Shown piece after piece: positions 27,125 through 36,463 of a stretch of 64,000 bases of DNA. The stretch lies in contig NZ_LR733519.1 of NCBI RefSeq assembly GCF_902506145.1, positions 1,834,314-1,898,313 of the forward strand, read 5' to 3'. Origin of the DNA: Burkholderia sp. 8Y (GTDB lineage: Bacteria; Pseudomonadota; Gammaproteobacteria; Burkholderiales; Burkholderiaceae). The position numbers were made by a program, and so were the translations under genes. The notes under the pieces are model-generated. The model ran no database searches. It saw only the letters and a program-made list of their open reading frames with translations, and was not told the DNA's origin. Each line of letters begins with the position of its first letter. Within the stretch, counting starts at the first letter, position 1.

Positions 27125-28666
27125 CTATCCGGCGGGCCGCACGCCGATCTTTCGTTCGCTTGCCTGCGATGACTTCGCCGCTTGGTTCTTCTCGACCGCA
27201 GGCGCGGTCGTCGGCATGCGGACATCCTGCACCGGCCGATGCTCGTTGCCAAAGCGCGCAACCGAGAACGCGAACGTATTGATGCCGTTCTCGCTCGTTG
27301 CGGACACCGTGCCGCGATGCATCTCCGCGACCGCTTTCACAATGGCGAGCCCGAGCCCGTGATTCTCGCGGCTATTCGTACGCGAACTTTCCGCGCGATA
27401 GAAGCGGTCGAACAGATGTTCCATGATGTGCGGCGCAATCGGCTCGCCGGGATTCGCGACCGCGATACGCACGCGGCCATGCTCGCGCGTGATCGAAACC
27501 GATATGGTCGCGCCCGGCGCGCAATGCTGGATCGCGTTCATGACGAGATTGGACAGCGCGCGCCCGAATAGCGACGTGTTGACGAAGGCACGCGCATCTC
27601 CGCTCGATACCGCGCGCACTTGCGCCTCTTCGAGCGGAATCTCGAGGAAGTCCAGCGTGCGGTGGACTTCCGCGGCAAGCGACACTTCCACGAGACCCGT
27701 TGCGCGTTCGCCTTGATCGGCGCGCGCAAGAAAGAGCATGTCGTTGATGATCGCGCGCACGCGTTCGAACTCTTCGAGATTCGACTGCAACGTGTGACGC
27801 AATTCTTCGATAGGACGGTCCCGCGTCAATGCCACTTCCGTTTGACCGATGAGAATGGTGACAGGCGTGCGCAATTCGTGCGCGACATCCGCGTTGAAGG
27901 CTTCGAGACGCCCGTAAGCATGATCGAGCCGTTCGAGCGCACCGTTGAACGACTTCGCGAGGTCTTCGAGTTCGAATGGCAGCGAACGCGTGTTGAGCCG
28001 TTGCGAGCGATTGTTCGGGCTCACGCTCTGCGCATCGCGTGTGAGCCGCGTGAGCGGTGCGAGGCCGAGCCGCGCGACGGAGTAACTCAGGAACAACACG
28101 GCGACGGTCGCGAGCGCCGTCAACGCGGCGAGCGCGACGCCGAATACGCGCATCGTGCGGACGTTCGGCGAGCAATCCACCGCGACGAAGAGTTGCAGCG
28201 GCGGACGGTCGGCGTTCGGCGGAATCGTGAGCGTGGTCATCAGCATGTCGTACGCGCGGCCTTCGGGCTTGTAGCGCACATAGCCGCCCAGCACGCGTTT
28301 AACCACACGGCCCGCTGGCGGCGCGCCGTAGCTGAAGCGTGGGTCGTTGCTCGTCACCGCGAAGCGCGTGGAGCCATCGCGCGGCGTGATATCCGCGAGC
28401 TTCTCCTTGGCGATCTTCCACTTGTCCGCATTCGATACATGCGTGACGATGAGCCGCGCGATTTCGGCGCGATTATCGAGCGAATCTCGCAAGTGCTGTT
28501 CGAGCTGCACGCGAAGCACGAGAAAAAGCCCCGAGCCTACCAGCGAGAACACCGACAGCGCGACGAGCGCGAACATCACGGCAAGGCGCCGCGCGATGGA
28601 ACGCTGCGAACGTTGAACACCCTGCGCGTGCCGACTGTCGTGCGATGCTGCCCACGGAACGTTCAT
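27125..28666 (-). CDS. sensor histidine kinase, heavy-metal (CusS-like) type
   Basis: The 513-residue kinase has a membrane helix (about 30-50), a periplasmic sensor of about 125 residues, a second helix (about 180-200), a HAMP domain, HisKA with DVAHELRTPVTILIG (His near 265), and an ATPase domain with NLVMNAIQH and NHGLGLAIVKAVA. The overall layout matches CusS/CopS kinases, but no metal-binding pattern is obvious. The start overlaps the response regulator stop by 4 nt. The last 60 residues form an extra polar tail. It converges with the nitrate reductase gene 13 bp away. Confidence 0.88.
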   Translation of the reverse strand: MNVPWAASHDSRHAQGVQRSQRSIARRLAVMFALVALSVFSLVGSGLFLVLRVQLEQHLRDSLDNRAEIARLIVTHVSNADKWKIAKEKLADITPRDGSTRFAVTSNDPRFSYGAPPAGRVVKRVLGGYVRYKPEGRAYDMLMTTLTIPPNADRPPLQLFVAVDCSPNVRTMRVFGVALAALTALATVAVLFLSYSVARLGLAPLTRLTRDAQSVSPNNRSQRLNTRSLPFELEDLAKSFNGALERLDHAYGRLEAFNADVAHELRTPVTILIGQTEVALTRDRPIEELRHTLQSNLEEFERVRAIINDMLFLARADQGERATGLVEVSLAAEVHRTLDFLEIPLEEAQVRAVSSGDARAFVNTSLFGRALSNLVMNAIQHCAPGATISVSITREHGRVRIAVANPGEPIAPHIMEHLFDRFYRAESSRTNSRENHGLGLAIVKAVAEMHRGTVSATSENGINTFAFSVARFGNEHRPVQDVRMPTTAPAVEKNQAAKSSQASERKIGVRPAG

Positions 28667-29376
28667 GATGGCCTCGCGTCTTCCCTCGTGTCACGTGCAT
28701 CGCGCGGCTCGCGCACTTCGAGCACGTAGCCCATGCCGCGCACCGTATGCAGCAGCTTCGTGCGAAACGGCCCGTCCAGTTTCGCGCGCAAGCGTTTGAT
28801 CGCGGTCTCGACCACGTTCGTATGGCTTTCGAAATCCACTTCCCATACGAGCTCGGTGATCGCCGTCTTCGACAGGATATCGCCGTGACGTCGAGCGAGC
28901 ACGCTCAATAACTGGAATTCCTTGGCGGTCAGGTCGAGTCGCACGCCGTCGCGTGTCGCGCGGCGTCCGATCAGATCGACATACAGGTCTCCGACCGAAA
29001 TCAGCGTGGATTCCTGGGCGCGCGTGCGCCGTGCGAGCGCATGCAGCCGCTCGACCAGTTCGAGAAAGGAAAAGGGCTTGGTGAGATAGTCGTCCGCGCC
29101 TTCGCGCAGACCGCGAACGCGGTCATTGATGTGATCGCGTGCGGTCAGCATGATGACCGGCGTCGACTTCTGCATGCGCAGCGCCTTGAGCACGGCGAAG
29201 CCATCGCGGCGTGGCAGCATCACGTCCAGCACGATCACGTCGTAGTCGTATTCGACGGCGAGATGCGTGCCTTCTTCGCCATCCATCGCGATATCGACGA
29301 CCCAGCCCTGCTCGGTCAGGCCCGAGCGCAGGTAATCGACGACCTTGTGTTCGTCTTCCACTATCAGGACTTTCAT
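28663..29376 (-). CDS. OmpR-family response regulator (CusR/CopR-like)
   Basis: The 237-residue protein has a receiver domain (EDE at 7-9, DVMLPRRDG with the phosphoacceptor Asp51, LTARD, YLTKPF) and a C-terminal winged-helix domain (RLDLTAKEFQLLSVLARRHG, VETAIKRLRAKLD, HTVRGMGYVLE). It is the partner of the kinase that follows with a 4-nt overlap. It lies 69 bp downstream of the efflux outer-membrane gene on the same strand, so it probably regulates the RND pump operon. Confidence 0.92.
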   Translation of the reverse strand: MKVLIVEDEHKVVDYLRSGLTEQGWVVDIAMDGEEGTHLAVEYDYDVIVLDVMLPRRDGFAVLKALRMQKSTPVIMLTARDHINDRVRGLREGADDYLTKPFSFLELVERLHALARRTRAQESTLISVGDLYVDLIGRRATRDGVRLDLTAKEFQLLSVLARRHGDILSKTAITELVWEVDFESHTNVVETAIKRLRAKLDGPFRTKLLHTVRGMGYVLEVREPRDARDTREDARPS

Positions 29377-29445
29377 GCCTGCACCTGTGCGTTCAGTGTG
29401 TACTTATCGTGTCGACGTTCCGACACTATACGAGGCCGCCATGTT

Positions 29446-30897
29446 TCACTTCGCCTGGGCGTCCGCGACGTTCTGTTCCTGCGCCGGCTGATCCGCGTCC
29501 CATCCGCCGCCCAATGCCTTCACGAGCGCGACCGATACCGTATGCTGCTGGCCGCGAATCTGCACGTCCTGCCGCTCGCTCGTGAGCAACTGCTGCTGCG
29601 CCGTGATGACATCCAGATACGCAACGAGGCCGCCGGAATAACGGTCGTTCGCAAGCGACAGCAGACGCTGTGCGTCCATCACAGCCGCGTGTGATTGCCT
29701 GGCCGCGCCATCGAGCACGGACAGCCCGACGATGCCGTCCTGCACTTGCTGAAACGCATTGAGCACGGTCTGACGATAATTCGCTTCCGTTGCGCGATAC
29801 CCCTCGCTTGCGAATGCGACGGCCGCCGAGCGACGGCCGCCATCGAACACGACCTGGCTCGCCATCGTGCCGATGGTCCACAAGAGGCTCGGCGCGGAGA
29901 ACAGGCTCGACAGTGCAGTACTTTCCCAGCCGATGCTGCCGTTCAACGTAAGGCTCGGAAAGAACGCGGCCTTCGCCACGCCGATCTGCGCATTGGCCGC
30001 GGCCATCGCCCGTTCGGCGGAAGCGACATCGGGTCTGCGCTGCAAGACGTCGCTCGGAAGGCCGAGCGGAATCGGCGGAATGGGGCGTTCATCGACCGCG
30101 GCCGCAATCGAGAATTGTGGCGCGGGCGTGCCGACGAGCGCGGCGATCGCATGTTCGTATTGCGCGCGCTGATTGAGCAGCAGTTGCGCCTGCACGCGCG
30201 TGGAATCGAGCTGCGATTGCTGTTGCAGAACGTCGAGGCCCGACACCGCGCCGAGACTGTGCTGCGTGTTCACGTAGTCGAGCGCCTTCTGCTGCAACTG
30301 CACCGAGCGATTCAGCACGTCGAGTTCCGCATCGAGCTCGCGCATCGAGAAGTAATCGCCTGCGAGTTCGGTGGTCAGCACGAGGCGGGCGTTCGCGAGA
30401 TCGTCGCGTGTCTGGTCTTCCGATGCCTGCGCGCTTTCCACTTCGCGGCGAATGCGGCCGAAGAGATCGAGGTCGTAATTGACGGTGGGCGCGAGCTTCA
30501 GATCGCTCTGCACCGTCGACATGTTCGGCGTGGTGTAGTTGTTCACCGGGCGATTGCGCGAGGTCCGCGTGCGCGCCGCCTGCGCGCCGAGGTCCACTTC
30601 GGGCAGCGCAAGCGATGAGGTTTGCGCGAGCGTCGCGCGTGCCTGCTCGTAATGCGCGCTCGCGGCGGCCAGCGTCTGGTTCTGCGCGAGAGCTTGCGAT
30701 TCGAGCCCGTTAAGGATGTCGTCGTCGAAGCCGCGCCACCAGTCGAGCGCGAGCGGTGCGTGCGAAGGCTCGGCCACGCGCCAGTACGAGTCCGTCTTCC
30801 ACGTGGGCGGTGTCTCTGCGACGGGCCGCTGATAATCGGGGCCGACGGTGCAGGCCGCGAGCATCGACAGCAAAGCAACGGATGCCATGCGTCTCAT
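29446..30897 (-). CDS. RND efflux outer-membrane lipoprotein, NodT/OprM type
   Basis: The 483-residue protein is a TolC-like outer-membrane channel. It has a lipoprotein signal (MRRMASVALLSMLAACTVGPDYQRP; lipobox LAAC, Cys16), two OEP repeats (about 60-255 and 270-460) with AQALAQNQTLAAASAHYEQA and RPDVASAERAMAAANAQIGVAKAAFFPSL. Its start overlaps the adaptor stop by 4 nt. It completes a tripartite pump with the adaptor and permease. Confidence 0.92.
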   Translation of the reverse strand: MRRMASVALLSMLAACTVGPDYQRPVAETPPTWKTDSYWRVAEPSHAPLALDWWRGFDDDILNGLESQALAQNQTLAAASAHYEQARATLAQTSSLALPEVDLGAQAARTRTSRNRPVNNYTTPNMSTVQSDLKLAPTVNYDLDLFGRIRREVESAQASEDQTRDDLANARLVLTTELAGDYFSMRELDAELDVLNRSVQLQQKALDYVNTQHSLGAVSGLDVLQQQSQLDSTRVQAQLLLNQRAQYEHAIAALVGTPAPQFSIAAAVDERPIPPIPLGLPSDVLQRRPDVASAERAMAAANAQIGVAKAAFFPSLTLNGSIGWESTALSSLFSAPSLLWTIGTMASQVVFDGGRRSAAVAFASEGYRATEANYRQTVLNAFQQVQDGIVGLSVLDGAARQSHAAVMDAQRLLSLANDRYSGGLVAYLDVITAQQQLLTSERQDVQIRGQQHTVSVALVKALGGGWDADQPAQEQNVADAQAK

Positions 30898-32159
30898 GAT
30901 GCGGCCTTCTTGTCGCCGGCTTCTTGCTGGGGTTGCTGTTGTTGCTGATGCTGCTGACCTTGCTGAGGCGCGATGACGACGTGATCGCCGTCCGCCACCG
31001 AATCGCTCGGATTGACGATGATCTTGTCGTTCGCTTCGATGCCGCTCTCGATTTCCAGCGTCTGACCGTTGTCCTGCGCGATCACGATCTTGTGCAGATG
31101 CACGTGACCGCTCGAATCGACGACGGCAAGCCGCGGACCTTCCGCGCGAAACAGCAGCGCATTACCCGGAACGATCAGACGCGCATGGGCGACGGACGGC
31201 ACCGCGACCTGCACATACGCCCCCGGACGCAGACGTCCATCCGCATTGGGCAGCGTCACTTCGATCTGCAGCGAACGCGTGGGCACGTCGATCGCGCCGG
31301 AGATATGCGTGATCTTGCCGTGAAACTGCTGCCCCGGCAGCTCGGCCTGCGTGACGACGACCTGTTGGCCGACCGATACGTTCTGCGCATACGCCTGCGG
31401 CAGTTGTACATAGACGCGCAACGGATCGGACTGCGCGAGCGCGAAGAGCGCGCGGCTTGCGCCGCTGCCTGCGTCGATGAGATCGCCGACATCGACATTC
31501 CGTTGCGTGACGACGCCCGCGAACGGCGCCACGATACGCTTAAACGATTCGAGCTGACGCAGGCGCTTCACGTTCGCGTCGGCGGCGGCGAGATTCGCGA
31601 CGTCCTGGTTATACGTGCTCTGGCGTTCATCGAGTTCCTGTTGCGAAACGGCATCGCGTTGGCGCAATTGCTGCCAGCGTTCGAGCGATGTTTTGGCCAA
31701 CCCGAGACTCGATGCGGTCTGATCGCGCTGCGCGACGGCTTGCGCGAGTTCCTGATCGATCTCGGGCGTATCGAGATCGGCGAGCAACTGTCCCTGCTTC
31801 ACGCGCGCGCCGATATCGACATACCAGTGCAGCAGATAACCCGTTGCACGCGCGTAGATCGGTGACTCGACGAAGCCGCGCAATGTCCCCGGCAACGTGG
31901 TCTCGCCGCTGCCGTCCGTCTGCGTCGGCGAAGCGACGTTGACGTATTGCCGGGCGTTTTGCTGCGTGCGCGTGGCGACAGACCGGCTATGCACGAGGTC
32001 GCTGACGACGGTGCGCGCCGCGCCTATCGCAAGCAATGCGAGCACAATGACGATTGCAATCTTCGCGCGTTTCCATTCGAGGTTGCGCGGCGGCAGCGCC
32101 GGGCCTTCGTTGGGATCGCGTGCAGGAATGGCCAGCGATGCGTGGTTCTTTTCAGTCAT
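30894..32159 (-). CDS. RND efflux periplasmic adaptor (membrane fusion protein)
   Basis: The 421-residue protein has a cytoplasmic N-tail, one membrane helix (about 32-52, IAIVIVLALLAIGAARTVV), the lipoyl halves (GYLLHWYVDIGARVKQGQLLADLDTP and RIVAPFAGVVTQRNVDVGDLI) around an alpha hairpin, and beta-barrel domains. The C-terminus is a Gln/His-rich tail (QQGQQHQQQQQPQQEAG), an oddity of this copy. It sits 24 bp after the permease and overlaps the outer-membrane gene by 4 nt. Confidence 0.92.
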   Translation of the reverse strand: MTEKNHASLAIPARDPNEGPALPPRNLEWKRAKIAIVIVLALLAIGAARTVVSDLVHSRSVATRTQQNARQYVNVASPTQTDGSGETTLPGTLRGFVESPIYARATGYLLHWYVDIGARVKQGQLLADLDTPEIDQELAQAVAQRDQTASSLGLAKTSLERWQQLRQRDAVSQQELDERQSTYNQDVANLAAADANVKRLRQLESFKRIVAPFAGVVTQRNVDVGDLIDAGSGASRALFALAQSDPLRVYVQLPQAYAQNVSVGQQVVVTQAELPGQQFHGKITHISGAIDVPTRSLQIEVTLPNADGRLRPGAYVQVAVPSVAHARLIVPGNALLFRAEGPRLAVVDSSGHVHLHKIVIAQDNGQTLEIESGIEANDKIIVNPSDSVADGDHVVIAPQQGQQHQQQQQPQQEAGDKKAAS

Positions 32160-32183
32160 GTTCGGCTTCGGGCGTGGTGCGGT

Positions 32184-35100
32184 TCAATGTTGATCGTCAT
32201 GCTGCGCCAGGTCTTTTCGCCGTGCCCGGCGTGCGAGCCGCGAATGAATGCCCGCGAAAACGAGCGGCACGAAAAAGAGTGTCGATACCGTTGCGAACAG
32301 CAGTCCGCCGATGACCGCACGGCCGAGCGGCGCGTTCTGCTCCGCGCCTTCGCCGAGGCCGAGCGCCATTGGGACCATGCCGATGATCATCGCGAAGGCG
32401 GTCATCAACACGGGACGGATGCGGCTCGCGCCGGCTTCGAGTGCGGCGGTGAGCGGCGGTGCGCCGGCCGTGAGGCGCTGCCGCGCGAAGGACACCATCA
32501 GGATACTGTTGGCGGTCGCGACGCCCATCGTCATGATCGCGCCGGTCAGCGCGGGCACGGAGAGATGCGTGCCCGTGAGAAACAGCATCCAGATGATGCC
32601 CGCGAGCGCCGCCGGCAATGCGCTCACAATGATGAGCGGATCGACCCATGACTGGAAGTTCACGACGATCAGCAGATACACGAGCACGATCGCCATCGCG
32701 ACGCCGATGCCCAGGCCGAAGAACGACGTGCGCATGGTTTCCACTTGTCCACGCACCGCGATCTGGCTTCCGCGTGGCAGCGTGCCGCGCGCTTGCTCGA
32801 CGAGTTGATTGACGCGTCGCGCGACGCTGCCGAGATCGCGTCCTTCGACGCTCACGAAGATATCGATGACCGGACGTATGTTGTAGTGCGAGATGACCGC
32901 GAACTGACTGTGCGGCGACAGGCGCACGAGGTTGCCGAGCAGTTGCGTCGGTCCCGTGTTCGATGCCGATACGGGCGTACGCATCAGTTCATCGATCGAC
33001 GACACCTGATACTGCGGCGTCTGCACCGCCATGTTGTATTCGACGCCGTTGCGCGGATTGAACCAGAAGCCCGGCGATGTCTGTGAACTGCCTGACAGCG
33101 AAATCAGCACGTTCTGCGCGACATTGCTCGCGGAAAGATTGAGCTGCTGCAAGCGCGTGCGGTCCATCTGCAAATTGAGCGCGGGCTGGTCGAGCTTTTG
33201 CTGGATATGCGTATCCACGTTGCCGGGAATCATGCGTATCTGCTTCATCAACTCGGTCGCCACCTGAAAGTTGCCTTGCTGGTTTTGCCCCTGAATCTGC
33301 ACGTCGATGGCGGCGGGCAAACCGAAGTTCAGGATCTGCGTGACGATATCCGCCGGCTGAAAGAAGAATTCGACGCCCGGAAAAAGACGTGGCAGCAAGG
33401 CACGCAAGCGGTCGATGTAGTCCTGCGTCGGCGCATGATCGGGCTTGAGCGCGACCTGTATCTCGCCGTCCAGCGTGCCGATGGTGCCCGCGTTGCTATA
33501 CGACAGGTTGATGCCGCTATAAGGAAGGCCGAGGTTATCGAGGATGGTGGCGAGCTCGTCTTGCGGCACCACTTGGCGGACGACTTTCTCCACTTCATCC
33601 GCGAGACGCGCTGTTTCCTCGATACGCGTGCCGGTCGGTGCGCGCATGTGCATGCGGATATCGCCTGCATCGACACTCGGGAAAAAGTCTTCGCCAAGCA
33701 CGAACACGAGGCCCGCCGACAGCAGACAAAAGCCCAGAAAGAGCGAGCCGAACATCCGCCGCCGCACAAGCAGGCTGCTCAGAATGACGATGTAGGCCGC
33801 GCGCATCCGCTCGAAGCCGTGATCGAAACGGCGATGCAGCCGCATGAAGAGATTCGGCCGGGCCTTCGCATCCGGTGCGTGCGCGTGACCCATCAGCAGC
33901 ATGGCAAGCGTCGGCACAAGCGTGCGCGACAGCACGTACGACGCCAGCATCGCGAAGACCACGGCTTCCGCGAGCGGCACGAACAGATAGCGCGCGACGC
34001 CGGTGAGAAAGAACATCGGCACGAACACGATGCAGATACATAGCGTGGAAACGAGCGCAGGCACGGCGATTTCGCCCGCGCCTTCGAGAATCGCTTCGTG
34101 CAGGTCGGTGCCCAGATGCAGGTGGCGCTCGATGTTCTCGATGGTCACGGTCGCGTCGTCGACCAGAATGCCGACAGCAAGCGCCAGGCCGCCCAGCGTC
34201 ATGATGTTGATGGTTTGCCCGAGCGCGTGCAGTGCGATCAGCGACGAGAGAATCGACAGGGGAATCGAGATCGCGATGATGCATGTGCTGCGCCAGTTGC
34301 CGAGAAAGAGCAGGATCATCGCGGCGGTGAGCGCGGCGGCGATCAATGCTTCACGCACCACGCCCTGCACGGCGGCCTTCACGAAGACGGACTGGTCGAA
34401 CAGCGCGTTGATCTTGAGATCTTCGGGCAGCGCGGCGCGTGCTTGCGGCAAGAGGCCATGCAACGTATTGACGATCGCAAGCGTGGACGCATTGCCGTTC
34501 TTGAGCACGGAGATGAGCACGCCGCGTCGTCCGTCCTGCCGCACGATGTTCGTCTGCGGCGAGGAGCCGTCGCGCACGTGAGCCACTTCGCGCAGGTACG
34601 TGGTCGCGCCGTTCAACGTGCGTACCGGAATGTCGTTCAGGCCCGCGACGGTCGTCGGCGAGCCGTTCATGTTGATCGTGTATTCCCTCGGGCCGATCTT
34701 GGCTGTCCCGGTCGGCAGGATCAGGTTCTGCGCGTTGACCGCGCTCACGACATCGGCCGGCGTGAGGCCCTTGGCAAGCAGTGCGCGCGTATCCAGATCG
34801 ACCGAAATGAGGCGCGTCCTGCCGCCATACGGATACGGCACGGCCGCGCCCGGAATCGTCACCAATTGCGGACGCAGAAAGTTGAGCGCAGTGTCGTTCA
34901 GTTCCTGCTCCGACTGCTTGGGACTCGAGAGCCCCAACTGAATCACCGGAATGCTCGACGCCGAATAGCTGATGACGAGCGGCGGCGTCGCGCCCGGCGG
35001 CATCTGCTTGAGTTGCGCCTGTTCGACGGCCACGGTCTGCGCAATCGCCGTCTGAATGTTGGCGGTCGGCTGAAGGAACAGCTTGATGATCGCGATGCCG

Positions 35101-35360
35101 GGAAGCGACTGCGACTCGATGTGCTCGATGTTATTGACGGTCGTCGTCAGACTGCGTTCGTTGACGGACGTGATGCGATTGGCGATGTCCTGCGACGACA
35201 AGCCCGTATAGGTCCAGATGATGCTGACCACCGGAATGTCGATCTCGGGAAGCACGTCCACCGGCGTCGTCAGAAGGACGAAGGGCGTGGCCAGCACGAT
35301 CATGATGGCCATGACGATGAACGTATAAGGGCGCTTCAGCGCAACGTTGACGATCCACAT
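32184..35360 (-). CDS. RND efflux permease, AcrB/MdtB superfamily
   Basis: The 1058-residue inner-membrane protein has the RND layout of helix 1, a large periplasmic domain, helices 2-7, a second periplasmic domain, and helices 8-12. The proton-relay Asp pair is in helix 4 (LAVGILVDDATVTIENIERH). The start MWIVNVALKRPYTFIVMAIMI is typical. It is the first gene of the operon, which then runs adaptor, outer-membrane channel, response regulator, kinase; more often the adaptor gene comes first. Substrates cannot be predicted from sequence. Confidence 0.93.
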   Translation of the reverse strand: MWIVNVALKRPYTFIVMAIMIVLATPFVLLTTPVDVLPEIDIPVVSIIWTYTGLSSQDIANRITSVNERSLTTTVNNIEHIESQSLPGIAIIKLFLQPTANIQTAIAQTVAVEQAQLKQMPPGATPPLVISYSASSIPVIQLGLSSPKQSEQELNDTALNFLRPQLVTIPGAAVPYPYGGRTRLISVDLDTRALLAKGLTPADVVSAVNAQNLILPTGTAKIGPREYTINMNGSPTTVAGLNDIPVRTLNGATTYLREVAHVRDGSSPQTNIVRQDGRRGVLISVLKNGNASTLAIVNTLHGLLPQARAALPEDLKINALFDQSVFVKAAVQGVVREALIAAALTAAMILLFLGNWRSTCIIAISIPLSILSSLIALHALGQTINIMTLGGLALAVGILVDDATVTIENIERHLHLGTDLHEAILEGAGEIAVPALVSTLCICIVFVPMFFLTGVARYLFVPLAEAVVFAMLASYVLSRTLVPTLAMLLMGHAHAPDAKARPNLFMRLHRRFDHGFERMRAAYIVILSSLLVRRRMFGSLFLGFCLLSAGLVFVLGEDFFPSVDAGDIRMHMRAPTGTRIEETARLADEVEKVVRQVVPQDELATILDNLGLPYSGINLSYSNAGTIGTLDGEIQVALKPDHAPTQDYIDRLRALLPRLFPGVEFFFQPADIVTQILNFGLPAAIDVQIQGQNQQGNFQVATELMKQIRMIPGNVDTHIQQKLDQPALNLQMDRTRLQQLNLSASNVAQNVLISLSGSSQTSPGFWFNPRNGVEYNMAVQTPQYQVSSIDELMRTPVSASNTGPTQLLGNLVRLSPHSQFAVISHYNIRPVIDIFVSVEGRDLGSVARRVNQLVEQARGTLPRGSQIAVRGQVETMRTSFFGLGIGVAMAIVLVYLLIVVNFQSWVDPLIIVSALPAALAGIIWMLFLTGTHLSVPALTGAIMTMGVATANSILMVSFARQRLTAGAPPLTAALEAGASRIRPVLMTAFAMIIGMVPMALGLGEGAEQNAPLGRAVIGGLLFATVSTLFFVPLVFAGIHSRLARRARRKDLAQHDDQH

Positions 35361-35583
35361 TGAGTCGTTAGAAGAGTGCGAGGGAAGGGCGCCGTGGCCG
35401 TGCTTCTAAGCACGTTGCGTTCAGTGCCGCTATGGTAGTGTCCGCGCACCAACGAGACAATGACGCGAAAATGGCGGTTTCGTCAGGTAAGGCTATTTGA
35501 AAGCAAACGTTCGGGCGTTGCTTCCAATCGTATGATGAAGCCGAGCGACCGCATTGCGTGATCGCTCGATGACGGCTCGAAGT

Positions 35584-35841
35584 TCACTGGCCGTTCGTGT
35601 CGCTGGGCAGCGCCCGCGGCGAAGCGGAGCGATAGACGCTCGCGCCCGTATAGATGCCTTCGCGCTGGTCGAGGAAACTGCCGGGATAACGTTGATCGTC
35701 GACGCCGGGATAGTAGCCGGATCGTTCCGCTCGGATCAGATCGTCGCGGACCTGCTGACGGGTCAAACCGTTCGGCTGTGCGGCGGCGGCGAGCGGCGAG
35801 AGCGCGAACACGACAAGGGCAATGCGCGTGACTGACTTCAT
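35584..35841 (-). CDS. DUF4148 exported protein
   Basis: The 85-residue protein has a Sec signal (MKSVTRIALVVFALSPLAAAAQP) and the DUF4148 core LTRQQVRDDLIRAERSGYYPG, found in many small Burkholderia periplasmic proteins of unknown role. GAGGAGTTCGCC precedes the start. It is a paralogue of the gene just upstream. The 223 bp between its stop and the RND gene start hold nothing that I can name. Confidence 0.85.
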   Translation of the reverse strand: MKSVTRIALVVFALSPLAAAAQPNGLTRQQVRDDLIRAERSGYYPGVDDQRYPGSFLDQREGIYTGASVYRSASPRALPSDTNGQ

Positions 35842-35990
35842 GGCGAACTCCTCATGCGGATGGACGGACGCAACGTAGAGGCGCGTTCACGGCAAGCGCA
35901 GCCGTGGACGGTCCATTGTAAGCACGGGCGTGCGCGAGGAATTCGCCTTTTCGCGGCGGTTTTATCGAAGGCTGTACATAAACACGCGCT

Positions 35991-36281
35991 TTATTGCGGC
36001 GTCTGTCCTGACGGCATGTTCGACGTCGTATGGCCCGAAGCCGACGTGCCGTCCGGCGATGCGCCATAGGCCGTGCCCGAATGCACGCGCGCTTCGGCGG
36101 CCTGGATGTCGTTGGGATAGAACGCATCGCGTGCGGACGGCTGATAACCGGCCTGTTCGACTTGCTGAAGGTCCTGCTTGACCTGATCGCGCGTCAAGCC
36201 TTCCTGGGCCAGCGCAGCGAGGGGCGATGCGAGGGGCGATGCGATAAGCGCGGCTGCAACAATGCGCGTGACGAGTTTCAT
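35991..36281 (-). CDS. DUF4148 exported protein
   Basis: The 96-residue protein has a signal peptide (MKLVTRIVAAALIASPLASPLAALAQ) followed by the DUF4148 motif LTRDQVKQDLQQVEQAGYQP and a polar tail. Start ATG 36281 follows CAGGAGTTCGCC, almost the same ribosome site as the neighbouring DUF4148 gene, which supports a tandem duplication. It is divergent from mntH; the 182 bp between them probably hold both promoters. Confidence 0.85.
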   Translation of the reverse strand: MKLVTRIVAAALIASPLASPLAALAQEGLTRDQVKQDLQQVEQAGYQPSARDAFYPNDIQAAEARVHSGTAYGASPDGTSASGHTTSNMPSGQTPQ

Positions 36282-36463
36282 GGCGAACTCCTGATACGGG
36301 TGAACGGCGATCGCGGCATGCGGTCGGTGACGGACGAAAGCCGACATAGCGCCTTTCGCCAGGACTGAATTCTATTTGTCGTACCGTGACGAGATGCTGG
36401 CGGCCACATGACGTTCTGGTCAGCGGCGCCGGTGTGTCGGCTGTCTGAAAGACGGCGCAGCCA

